A model generated the notes under the pieces. It was given only the letters and a program-made list of their open reading frames with translations, made no database searches and had not been told where the DNA came from. From Brachynemurus nebulosus (Eukaryota; Arthropoda; Insecta; Neuroptera; Myrmeleontidae), in the NCBI GenBank assembly GCA_035578155.1, contig JAPWDM010000001.1, forward strand, positions 17,958,725 through 18,022,724: a stretch of 64,000 nt of DNA, read 5' to 3'. The position numbers and the translations under genes were made by a program. Positions 1 to 12,954 of the stretch are shown piece by piece. The stretch's first letter is position 1. Each line of letters starts with the position of its first letter.

Positions 1-161
1 TAACGGGCAACCTATTTTAGGCCTATAATACTTCGTACGTTTGATTAAGATTTCTGTCAGGTTTTACTTGACGTTTAGCACTCGAAGATTATATTATTTG
101 AGCACATTTTCCTGCAAAATTTTTCTACTAATATTTTTTGTAATTGTAAGACACCTAGTTC

Positions 162-503
162 CAGGGCCGTAACTAGGTTTTCAGAGGCCCCGCGGCAGAA
201 AGTACATTCGGGGCTTCTACGCCGCCCCAAATAACAAATTTCACCGAAATAAAAAGTGGCGACCTTTTCTTTTTGCTCGTCAGTCGTTTGCCGCCCTAAT
301 TTTACAGAAAAACCGCCCTTAAAATTCCGCCCACCGTCAAAAATAAAAAGCGACGACCTTCTTTTTTGCTTGTCAGTCGTTTTCGCTCGTATTTTACAGA
401 AATTCAAAAAAAATTTTGGAATTTATTGTATTCTCTTGGGGGTCTCCTTTGGCTGGGGGCCTCGGGGCAATGCCCCAGCTGCCCCAATCTAATTACGGCC
501 CTG
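162..503. mobile_element. hAT-type miniature inverted-repeat element
   Basis: The ends are CAGGGCCGTAACTAG and, on the opposite strand, CAGGGCCGTAATTAG, a near-perfect 15-bp terminal inverted repeat beginning CAGGG as in hAT elements. The 8 bases before it (154-161, CCTAGTTC) recur exactly after it (504-511), which is the 8-bp target duplication hAT transposases make. The 342-bp interior is non-coding and holds two related blocks (about 245-300 and 330-390) rich in CGACC and TCGTCAGTCG. The short open frames here are chance readings. It must be non-autonomous. Confidence is high because TIR and duplication agree. Confidence 0.9.
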
Positions 504-1010
504 CCTAGTTCATTCCGTTTTATAAAAACACATATTAAAAAATACACTATTATTTTGGGTTTTTAAGAAAAAATTGTAATTATTAATTACAATGAATTAT
601 TCATTTAGAAAATTACAATACAATAAAGTGGTCACCATATGCTTTCATTTCCCATTTAAATCAACTTTACATGAGCATTTAACAGCTAAAATTTTTCTCT
701 GTTCAGAAACTGATTAGCTATTTTACGTGGTCGCTCGTTTAAATGGAAAATTTTTAAACACAATGCAATAATACACACAGAATCATTGTTTAAATTTTCT
801 TTGTTTGATAATAATTATATATATATACTTAATGCTATTATAAAACTGAACTTTTATTTTTCCAAATTAAATTAGCTGAAATCAAATGCAAAATTTTCAT
901 TTTGATATAATTATTGGACTTAGTCCTTTTGCCTATCTGATATCAAGAAAATATGATCAGCCCAAGTAGTTTTCATGTTAATCTATTTCCAGACATTTCA
1001 TCATAAAAGT
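504..1010. other. AT-rich DNA with no recognisable feature
   Basis: I see only AT-rich sequence and a short TA run near 814-827. There is no coding signal and no repeat shared with the rest of the window. Confidence 0.4.
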
Positions 1011-1644
1011 AAAAAAACGCCGTGAGCAGCGGGGCCCCATCACGGAAGTCAAATTTATCCTTTCATCTTTAGTATTGAATGTCTACAAGCGAAATGTAAT
1101 TGAAAGTCTACAAGCGTTTTGCCATTCTGGTGGTTTCAAAACTGATGATGAGTGTCCGGTTGATCGGGGCTTTAAAAAAAGGTTTTAAGTTTTAAAGGGC
1201 TGAATCTCAATAAATTTCAATTTTGTGCCGATAACAGTTAGCAGGAAAAAAGCCAACACAGTTCGTACGAGGGCATTCCTACCTATGCTTATCCGCCAAT
1301 TGCCTTTGCGTTTTATTTTTAAATATTAAAAAAGGAACTTAAATAGTAAACTGGAAGGTCTTTGTGAAGATATTTATTATTTCCAAAAAAATACTAATTT
1401 TTATTTTATAAGTAATAAAAATCAAAAATTCCTACTTTATAAATAAACAGTGACTTTAATAACATTTTTAAAATACCTAATATTTGTGTATTGCATTTGT
1501 TATAAATATTCATTTTTTTTAAATTTTTTAAAATTGCTGTTCGCCTACTTGTATTTAGGATAAAAATAATGCATTTAAAACACATTTAACAATACCATTG
1601 AATTCCGATATAAAAATGGGAGAAGTGGGGCGAAAAGTAATGTG

Positions 1645-2220
1645 GAATCCCTAAAAGGCACTAGCTGGATATTAACTCAGTACAGGTACAGAATTTCAGC
1701 CGTCTAGGTTTCCTTACAGAGTCTCTAGACATGTTAGAAAAAAGGCAAAAAAATTAAGGAAATATTGGCGTAAAAATCGTGGGCGTAAAGGTTAAAAGTT
1801 GAAACCTCCAAAAGGCAATGGCTGGGTATTAGCTTAACCTGTACACAAAAATTTCAGCCCTCTAGGTTTATTTGGGGATATTTTTACTCGAACGAAACTG
1901 TCAAAAAACAAGAAAAATCATGTTCTTTTTGGTATAAAAATGTTGGGGGTTAGGCTTAAAAGTTGAGACCCCAAAAAAGGCATCCCCCCGATACTAACTC
2001 AATCTGAATACAAAATTTCAGCTCTCTAGGTTTATTTGGGTGACTTGTGCGAGTGGTACAAACTTCGAAAACGTCTAAAAAGCATGAAATTGTAACTTAA
2101 AAATGAGGGGGGTGGAGGTAAAATATTAAAACCTCTAAAAAGCATAGCCTAGGTACGGACTTTATCAACACACCAAATTTCAACTCTCTGCGTTTATTCT
2201 GGGGGGCTGTGTGTGTGTTA
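1645..2220. repeat. Degenerate tandem repeat of about 160 bp inside family A
   Basis: Four diverged units each hold a AAAAGGCA-like start (about 1653, 1810, 1975, 2136), then a phrase ending in ATTTCAGCYCTCTAGGTTTAT. Spacings are roughly 157, 165 and 161 bases. The same four-unit order is visible reversed in copy 2 (about 42340-42900), so the tandem structure predates dispersal of the family. Confidence 0.7.
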
Positions 2221-2496
2221 GATCCAGCCAAAATACTTTTTTCCACCTCTGCTCCCTCAAATCATCCTAGGAAGCCGAATTTTGGATATGTTGTAGACAA
2301 TTGATCGAAACATTATTTCCAACCGGTTTCGAAAAGTTTTATTGTTTTATCGCCGTCCCCCTCCCTTAAAGGTTGGGTCGAATCCAAAATTTGACACCAC
2401 TTTGATAGTTTTGTTGTGCATTGGAATTAACCCCACTTAGCAAATTTCAGCTCTTAATTTCCATAGGGGGGCCCTACACATATTAAAAGGTAGCGG

Positions 2497-2498
<2 letters not shown>

Positions 2499-2588
<90 letters not shown>
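2499..2588. repeat. (TA)n microsatellite within family A copy 1
   Basis: About 45 uninterrupted AT dinucleotides. Both flanks are family A sequence, and the same flanks border the TA arrays at 41950-42015 and 45722-45784, so the array sits at a fixed internal site of the element. Confidence 0.95.
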
Positions 2589-2592
<4 letters not shown>

Positions 2593-2713
2593 CATTTTTT
2601 TCTTCAGAATCGTGTTCTACGGGTCCGAAAACGGATAGCGCCCCTACTCTCCCCTGTCGCCGTTCTTATCGTATAGATTGTATAGGTAAGTCTAATTTTT
2701 TCAAGGAAAAATT

Positions 2714-5950
<3,237 letters not shown>

Positions 5951-6207
5951 AATTGAAGACATGAGTGGGTGAAGGTGTTATGTAACATTCTTTTCAAAAA
6001 TTCATTTTTTGTCAAATGTTGAAATATTCTATGCTGAAGTATCATATACTAAAATTAGGTTTCATTAGGTCCAATAGTTTTGTAGAAATTCAATAATAAA
6101 TATGTGCTATTTTATGGGAGATATATGTAAATAAAAACTTTCTAATGCTTCTACTGTAAAATTATAAAAATGTTATATAACACCTTCATCCAATCATGTC
6201 TTCAATT
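5951..6207. mobile_element. MITE-like element with about 38-bp inverted ends
   Basis: The left end AATTGAAGACATGAGTGGGT and following GAAGGTGTTATGTAACATT match the reverse complement of the right end (about 6170-6207) with a few substitutions. The interior of about 180 bp is AT-rich and non-coding. No target duplication is convincing, so the superfamily is open. Confidence 0.65.
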
Positions 6208-7217
6208 ACTGATTAGCAACATCTGATCATCAAAGTAAAATATATCATCAACTTTTCTTTCTACATACTAAGGAAGTTGTGCAAGGAAATTCAGTTCTGA
6301 TAGTTTTCGCTCAATCTACACCCCATTCTTAACGTTTTGTGAATGTTTTCAGACTTTTCTGAAGAACAATCTTTCTTGAAATAAAGACCGAAGACAGCAA
6401 TTTTTATGTTACGACCCCCCCCCCCCCCCAAAAAAAAAAGTAAAATAAAATAAAAAAAATGAACAAAAGTATGTAGTTATATATAGGTATTACTGAATTC
6501 ATGTTTTAATAGCCTTTCATTTTGATACCTTACTCGGTGTTCTTGGCAAAAAAAATTGTTTTTACTTTCCAGATTATTCCCTAAAATTAATCCCCAGTAT
6601 CGAAATTCAATTTCACATCTGGAATTAGGCTGCCACACCCTATCTCCGTGTTAAGTTTCGAATTTTCGCCTTGGATGGTTTCAGAAGAAATTAGAAGTAT
6701 TCCGTTTTGCCAATTTTGGTACGGGACACTAAAAACATATTAATCATGTACTGTTCGAATAATTTCTATAGTTGTTTGGTACATTTCAAATATTTTGTAA
6801 AGAATTTTTTTTAACGGTGGGTAAATTTTTCTTTTCTTTGTGTTTATATGGTTTTTTCTATAAATATCAGTTTTTGTAGGTAGCTTTACATTCTTGTCTT
6901 CGTAGATAATGTGCAAAACCTAATTCCCTCTTCATCGATGAAGTTAGACTGAGGTGCATCTCGTCCATTTGTCTAAGGGAGGGATGCACCTAATATTTTT
7001 CAGAATTTTTTTTATATATCAGGGAATTTCTTTGCAATTAGTTGTAAGATGAAAATTTTACGGTATTTGAACTTTAATAAAACGTATTTAGTTATATTCT
7101 CCTAATACTACTTTCAACTAACATTAATGGCTAAAAAATTAGGCTGCATGTTGGCTGTGAGGAAATTTGATTTAACAGATTTTATTAATTGGTTATAAGA
7201 GTTGGCCAGTGTATGTA
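6208..7217. other. AT-rich DNA; homopolymer runs nearby, no gene
   Basis: No coding signal. A C-run followed by an A-run lies at about 6414-6439. GATGCACC-like words at 6950-6990 resemble a GATGCGCC word at 5416, but they do not form a clean terminal repeat. Confidence 0.35.
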
Positions 7218-7601
7218 CACTCTAAGAAAAAAATGTACCGTTTTACTACTATTATAGGAGGCAATTAAATGCCTTCTATAATGACAGTAACATTACAAAC
7301 CGTAATGTACGAAGGTGAAAAATACACCATCATGGTGTAATTATTACTCACTCATATGTGTAGTTTTACACATGTCGTACGTAAAATTACGGTCCAGGTG
7401 TGTAATAGATTACGTTTTATTTGTGTATTAACTACACAACAAGATGTAATTTTACACATTCAGTTCGCAATAGTGCGCAGTTAAACGTAAAATTACATCA
7501 TATTAATGTATTTTTAAACCACGCCTGTACACCTGAAAATGTAATTTTACACACTTATATAGTAATGTTTACACCCAGAAAAGTGTAATATTAATCCAAC
7601 T

Positions 7602-7648
7602 GAATCACTCATTCTGATTCAATTCAACTGAATCAGTATGAGTGATTC
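7602..7648. repeat. Short imperfect palindrome
   Basis: GAATCACTCAT at the left and ATGAGTGATTC at the right are exact complements, with an inner GATTCA/TGAATC pair, giving a stable 47-base hairpin just inside the CACTCTAAG end region. Confidence 0.75.
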
Positions 7649-8452
7649 AATTGTGCTGAAAAAAATAAACTGATTCAACTTAATTGAAAATAACGAATCA
7701 AAAAAGATTATTGATGGTTTTTTTACATAAATATTTATAATAATATGACGTATAGAATAATTTGGAATTATATACAAAAAGATTCGAGATGTTAAATATT
7801 TTGCTTATTATGTCTAGATTTCTATATAAGTGTGTCGTATGATAAAATAATAATTCTTTTGGTAAATTTTAAAATAAACACTCCAAAAAAGTAAGATGAT
7901 AAAAGTTTTATTATGAACGTTTACTTGCTTTCATGAACATAGGTAATCTTTATTTTGCAGTGTAACTGCCAATTAAACTGGTCAAAATTTTGAGATATGA
8001 CTTTTTTTTACAATGCTTACGTTTTGCAGACACAATTATTTAAGCAATATCTTATAAAAAATTTAATTGTAATTAGATTACAATGATAATATTAAAAACT
8101 TATGGATTAAAATTGTAGTTACATCATATCAAAAATATAGTTTAAGAAAATTAACTAAACAATACTTAAATATAAGAAAAACAATATTCTGCTGACTCTT
8201 GCCATTCTTAGAACTTCGCAGAAAATGCATGCTGTGCTTTCATAGATGTCTTCACCAATTCCAGTTTCTAAACAACTCAGAAAATAAGGGTTACTTAATT
8301 TTATAACCATTTTTGATTATTATTTTTTTCTTTTTTTAATAACTATTTCACAGCAATTTAAAATTAAGAAAATTTCGCTTTCGTTACAAAATTACTTCTA
8401 GGATATTTTAATGAATGTACAGATATTAGATTTTTGATTAAAAAGCTCACCA

Positions 8453-8650
8453 GCAAAGTGACCCGGCGTGCTTATGGCACTGGCACTTCCGAACTGGTAG
8501 ACGGAGGGTTTGAATTCCGTAGCCGGATATATGCTGGCGAAAGTTTTCTGCTATTTCCCATCATAATTCCAGATGAATATCGACATTATCCTCAAGAAGA
8601 TAGTTGCAAACGGACACCTACCAAATCCTTATACCGCTTTTCTTGTACTC
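8453..8650 (+). mobile_element. tRNA-derived SINE body, array unit 1
   Basis: The segment runs from the GGCGTGCTTATGGCACTGGCAC head, through a B-box-like GGGTTTGAATTCCG, to CCAAATCCTTATACCGC. The homologous copy at 26770-27084 has a better A box and B box, which is why I read this as a Pol III SINE rather than a gene. Units 2 and 3 lie at about 8930-9125 and 9405-9600. Confidence 0.65.
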
Positions 8651-8929
8651 CGCCCAATATTCTGCTGACTCTTGCCATTACTAGAACTTCAGGGAAAATG
8701 TAGGCTGCGGTTTCACATATGTCTTCACCAATTCCTTTTTCTAAACAAATCAAAAAATAAGGATTACTTATTTTTATAACCATTTTTGTTTATTTATTTT
8801 ATTTATCTTTTTTCAATAAATATTTCACAGCAATTTAAAATTAAGAAAATTTCGTTTTTGCTACACAATTACTTCTAGGTTATTTTAATGAATGTACAGA
8901 TATTAGATTTTCGATTAAAAAACTCACCA

Positions 8930-9125
8930 GCAAAGTAACCCGGCGTGCTTAGGCACTGGCACTTCCGAACTGGTAGACTGAGGGTTTGAATTCCGTTACC
9001 GGTTATATGCTGGTGAAAGTTTTCTGCTATTTCCCATCGCAATTCCAGATGAATATCGACATCGTCCTTAAAAAGATGGTTGCAAACAGACACCTACCAA
9101 ATCCTTATACCGCTTTTCCTGTCCT
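8930..9125 (+). mobile_element. tRNA-derived SINE body, array unit 2
   Basis: This is the same segment as unit 1 with few substitutions. Near the B box it reads GGGTTTGAATTCCGTTACCG. It lies one period (about 475 bp) downstream of unit 1. Confidence 0.65.
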
Positions 9126-9404
9126 CCGCCCAATATTCTGCTGACTCTTGCAATTACTAGAACTTCAGGGAAAATGTATGCTACGGTTTCACAGATGTCT
9201 TCACCAATTTCGATTTCTAAACAAATCAGAAAATAAGGGTTACTTAATTTTATAACCATTTTTGCTTATTTATTTTTCTTTTTTCAATAACTATTTCACA
9301 GCAATTTAAAATTAAGAAAATTTCGTTTTTGCTACACAATTACTTTTAGGTTATTTTAATGAATGTACAGATATTAAATTTTTGATTAAAAAACTCACCA
9401 GCAA

Positions 9405-9600
9405 AGTAACCCGGCGTGCTTAGGCACTGGCACTTCCGAACTGGTAGACTGAGGGTTTGAATTCCGTAACCGGTTATATGCTGGTGAAAGTTTTCTGCTA
9501 TTTCGCATCGTAATTCCAGATGAATATCGACATCGTCCTTAAGAAGATGGTTGCAAACAGACACCTGCCAAATCTTTATACCGCTTTTCTTGTTCTCCGC
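9405..9600 (+). mobile_element. tRNA-derived SINE body, array unit 3
   Basis: The last unit of the array. Here the body continues into a tail containing GATGTGAGTGACGTCCGTTAC instead of another repeat unit. Similar tails occur near 26800 (reversed) and 55405, so this is probably the genuine 3' part of the family. Confidence 0.65.
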
Positions 9601-9797
9601 CCATATCATCATGAAAAAGTTGAGAAATAATGATGTGAGTGACGTCCGTTACATACCATTGTCTAAGAAACGAACGTTAAATTCCATTATTATTATTACC
9701 ATTGTTATTATTACTTAAAAAACTCGATTTCCATACGTCGCGTCGTTTCAATTTAAACCTGTTATGAATTTATATTACTGTAAAGCAAAAAAAAAAA

Positions 9798-10540
9798 AAT
9801 TCGTTAAGTGCGTGTTCTTCACACGCACTAACAAGTAAAGGTCCCGAGGCCGGACCTATCGATTTCGATGAAACTTAAATATATTGTAGAACACTAAAAA
9901 CTAAGGGACACGTATTTTTTTTTATCTGCGGAAAAACGGTTTGAAGGGGTGAAATCGCCCTCCAAAAATTGGGGTAAAAATTTAATTTTTCAAATATCTC
10001 GAAAACAGTAAGAGATAGAGAAAAAGTTTAAATTGGCGATATTGCTCTTTTTTAAAGAGCTATCTATTGATATGCAATTTGTTCATATTACATCAACAGG
10101 AGTGGTTGGGGGTTAAAATTTGGGGGTTAATTTTGCAAAAAGGGGGTGAAAAATAAACAATATAAAAATTTTGTTTACAGATTTTAAATCTACGTCAAAA
10201 AATCTAATTGACCTGTTTTTGCTCAATGCCCTAATATTAAGTCTAGGGGTAGTTAACTAGAGGGTGACTCTGTCGAATAGTCGTACAATTTGGGTATTTC
10301 AAGGAGTTCTTCATGGAAAATAGCTTAAGACAATTAGAATAACGTAGAAATGAAATTCTCGAATTCAAAATTGAGTTTGAGCAACATTGGAGAGGGGGTG
10401 AGTCACCCTCTTAAATTACATACTAGTTTATATACACTAATTTTTGCTATTAACACACTGATAGTGGGTAAAATAATGTCACAATAAGTGGTTCTGAAGT
10501 TGGACTATCATATGTAAGGTCTTTATTAGGTTTGTTTTTT
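9798..10540. repeat. Family R1 interspersed repeat, copy 1
   Basis: Begins near ATTCGTTAAGTGCGTG. The block shares long colinear similarity with 24897-25262 (same orientation) and 22470-22812 (opposite orientation). Diagnostic words are GCGGAAAAACGGTTTGAA, GGTGAAATCGCC, GGGGTTAAAATTTG and GCTTAAGACAATTAGAATA. It is non-coding and of unknown class. Confidence 0.75.
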
Positions 10541-10694
10541 AATGGATATTATAGTTTTCCTTATCGAAAATTATCGATACCGAAAATTACATAACCTAAC
10601 CTAAAATAACGAAACCTAATAAAAACCTTACATACGATAGTCTAACTTCAGAACGATCTATTATGACATTATTACCCCCTGTCAGTGTGTTAAA
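10450..10694. repeat. Long inverted repeat at the R1 right end
   Basis: Arms 10450-10540 and 10600-10694 are near-perfect reverse complements (for example TTAACACACTGATAG against CTGTCAGTGTGTTAA) around about 60 bases. Transcribed, this would be a roughly 90-bp double-stranded stem. A single arm is also recognisable in the R1 copies at 22470 and 25190. Confidence 0.8.
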
Positions 10695-11517
10695 AGATAT
10701 CTGAATTGTAGATAATGTTTTAATTTTCACAGAAATTGACAACCCCCCAAAATAAATTATTAGTCAAATTGTAAAATAAACTTTTATCAAATTACATAAC
10801 TATTTGTATGAAGCAAAATTAAAAAAATTAACTTACCTGAAATAAGGTACCTAAGCCATTTAAGGCCCAGCGGGTAATAAGGCCCATTAGCTATATTTCT
10901 TACCAAGAAAAGTTCTCTAACTTATCAACAAGTTTAAAATGAACTTTCAATCATTTCAAAACCAGATACAAAAGTTGAGCTACTCAGAGTAACAAACTCA
11001 TGTCATATTTTAACAAACAAATTTAGAGGTTACATTTTCGTTCGTTGATATAAAAATTGTGCACATTGTGAGTGTTATATTAATGATTTTTTAAAGGTAT
11101 GTTTCTTTCAAATTGTTATCAAAATTGAAAAAAATTAATATTCTTTAAGTTTTACATCAATTAATTTAGTTTATTTCTAAAGTATTTATATAAAATGTAT
11201 ATAAGCATAAATATTGACATGTTGATAATAAGGCCCATGCAAATTTTGTTTGGGCTTTATTACCAACACAATTAAAATCAAACACTACAAAGTCAAATCA
11301 ATTAAAACAGGTCTGAAGTCATTAACAAATGAAGCAAAATTAGACGCACAACCTTTAATTATTATAGTTACTCTAATATAAAAATAACAAAAAGGAAAAA
11401 GGACAAAAAACTAAGTACATTTAATTTTGATTTATTTGTTGCATTTGTTTAATGATGCCAGATCAGTTTTAGTTGGTTTGGTCGAATTTTTATTTTTATT
11501 CCTTAGTGTTTGGAAGT

Positions 11518-11622
11518 ATGGCTGATAAAAAGAAGAGAGCGTTGTGGTCTGAGGAAGCACTGGCATCAGCCTTAGCCATCAGAAGTTGCAAGGAGATTCG
11601 GAATTCTAAGAAGAACTCTTAG
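11518..11622 (+). pseudogene. Fragment resembling the N-terminus of a pogo-type transposase
   Basis: The 34-codon reading frame starts MADKKKRALWSEEALASALA and ends soon after RSCKEIR. A basic start followed by W(S/T)EEAL..AL..(I/V)RSG-like residues is the usual beginning of the pipsqueak-type helix-turn-helix of pogo/Tigger transposases. The remaining HTH, the CENP-B-like domain and the DDE domain are missing. It lies inside TIRs with a TA duplication, which supports the reading. A chance match of a short frame is possible. Confidence 0.55.
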
Positions 11623-11831
11623 ATTTAATATTTATTTATTTCGACTTAATATATTCAAACACCTAGTACTTGACTTATTCGAAAAATATGATAAAAAAAT
11701 TAAAAATTAAAAATAATGACTTAGGTAATTTTTTTATTGTTGTTTTCAATAACAGTCACGCAGTCAAGCGGGATTCAAGGATTTTCGAAACTTTTTTGAA
11801 CGTGTAAAAATAACAAAATATTTTGATATAT

Positions 11832-11910
11832 AAGTTCAAGTTATTCTTAAAGTATTTTCAAGTTCAAGTTATTCTTAAAGTATTTTCAAGTTCAAGTTAT
11901 TCTTAAAGTA
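11832..11910. repeat. 28-bp tandem repeat, three copies
   Basis: AAGTTCAAGTTATTCTTAAA followed by GTATTTTC repeats at 11832, 11860 and 11888 almost without change, which indicates recent slippage inside the pogo-like element. Confidence 0.9.
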
Positions 11911-12391
11911 ATTAAAATCTCCCAATTAATTTAAAAAAAAATAATAAATGTACTATTTCAGGCAGTTGTAATAGGTGGGCCTTATTTTCTACACCAGTCG
12001 GAAATAAGGCCCAATTGCAGACACTTTTTAGAATCAAATTTTTGACTTGTATAATTACAAATTCATTAATTTTTTTAGGAATTTTTATCAAAAAATAAGT
12101 AAATTTTTATCATTAAATACTATATTTTTGATATTTTATAAGATATATAAATAATAAGCATATTTTGCTTAGGTGGGCCTTAATTGCCTTAGGTACCTTA
12201 TTTTAAATGTATCATCAGGACAGCATTTTGGAAACAAACAAATTTATATTACAGTATTCTTTGCACATTATTCCAGAAGCCATTTGCACAATACATATAA
12301 AAACAAAACACCAGTACACCACTATAACACTGTTTTTGTAGCATATTTAAAGATTAATTTATCATACACGTTATAATCATATTAACTATAT

Positions 12392-12396
12392 ATCTT
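12392..12396. repeat. Target-site duplication of the BEL element (left)
   Basis: ATCTT immediately precedes the LTR and is repeated exactly at 18971-18975. Confidence 0.92.
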
Positions 12397-12591
12397 TGTT
12401 GAATTTTATGCTTTATATCAATGACGTTGAATGATTTTGTAAATGAAACACAATGATGTTTTTGTAAAATTAGTTTTAATAATCACTTTTTGGTAAACAC
12501 ATCAGTACATGTGGCATGGACAATTGTTAGTTTGATCCTGATCATGACATGATACATGCGTAAATCGCGCATGTATGTTGAAATTTCAACA
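12397..12591 (-). repeat. BEL 3' LTR
   Basis: 195 bp, identical to the LTR at 18776-18970 except CAATTG/CAACTG near 12522 and GATCCTG/GATACTG near 12537. It has TG...CA termini and contains a palindromic TGTTGAAATTTCAACA end. Confidence 0.95.
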
Positions 12592-12607
12592 TATGCTCCC
12601 GCCTTTT
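12592..12607 (-). other. Polypurine tract of the BEL element
   Basis: On the minus strand this reads AAAAGGCGGGAGCATA, ending directly at the 3' LTR. It is the expected primer for plus-strand DNA synthesis. Confidence 0.75.
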
Positions 12608-12954
12608 AAACGGAACGTTTAAAACAAACATTACAGAAGAGATCTGCCTGAACTGCATTTTTTGTTTTTAAATGAATAGTATGAATACTAAAGATTAGTG
12701 TCGAAATGAAGACAAATTTTGATATCGAAATGCACTTGAAGCAGATTTACATTAGATTATAAAGGTTGTACACATTTATAAAAAAAAATATGCTTCAGAT
12801 TGTGAATAATGGTAACAAATTGAAAAATATGATTTTGAATTACACAAAATTCGTAAATGTATGTAATAGAAATTGTTCTTCAATAGATTAAACTGTACGT
12901 AAATGTACTTAAAGTCTGTCAAATAATAGTTTTTAATTTAGCAAATAATTGTCT

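Larger units (their letters stand above)
1011..2713. repeat. Family A interspersed repeat, copy 1 (longest)
   Basis: This 1.7-kb non-coding block is repeated in inverted orientation at 41803-43234 and in truncated form at 45613-46008. Landmarks shared with copy 2 are the GGGGCCCCATCACGG block near 1032, two GTCTACAAGCG-type boxes near 1080-1115, the phrase AATTTCAGCYCTCTAGGTTT, and the unit CGTGTTCTACGGGTCCGAAA beside the TA array. It encodes nothing. No clean TIR or target duplication was found, so its class is unknown. Confidence 0.75.
8182..9605. repeat. Three-unit tandem array (about 475 bp) of a SINE-containing segment
   Basis: The landmark ATGAATGTACAGATATTA occurs at 8411, 8888 and 9359 (spacings 477 and 471), and CAATATTCTGCTGACTCTTG at 8182, 8655 and 9131. 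Units are nearly identical. Each contains a tRNA-like B-box region (GGGTTTGAATTCC) followed by a GCTGG(C/T)GAAAGTTTTCTGC body also found at 26770-27084 and 33540-33752. The small open frames across the array repeat with the unit and are not genes. A tail with ATGATGTGAGTGACGTC follows at about 9630. Confidence 0.85.
10845..12198. mobile_element. Pogo-like deletion derivative (phrase: TAAGGCCCA)
   Basis: The ends AGGTACCTAAG and the inverse CTTAGGTACCT are flanked by TA (10843-10844 and 12199-12200). The inverted similarity continues through TTAAGGCCCA. The word ATAAGGCCCA or its complement recurs at about 10878, 11230, 11257, 11976, 12004 and 12174. A short coding fragment at 11518-11622 resembles the N-terminus of pogo/Tigger transposases, which use TA targets. 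The catalytic domain is absent, so the element is non-autonomous. Confidence 0.7.

Noticed and set aside
8592..9612. Several small minus-strand frames repeating with the SINE array
   Set aside because: They recur because the DNA repeats, differ by stops and frame, and overlap a Pol III-type SINE.
10600..10620. CCTAACCTAA as a hint of (TTAGG)n insect telomere repeat
   Set aside because: Only two units, within the hinge of a hairpin; far too short.
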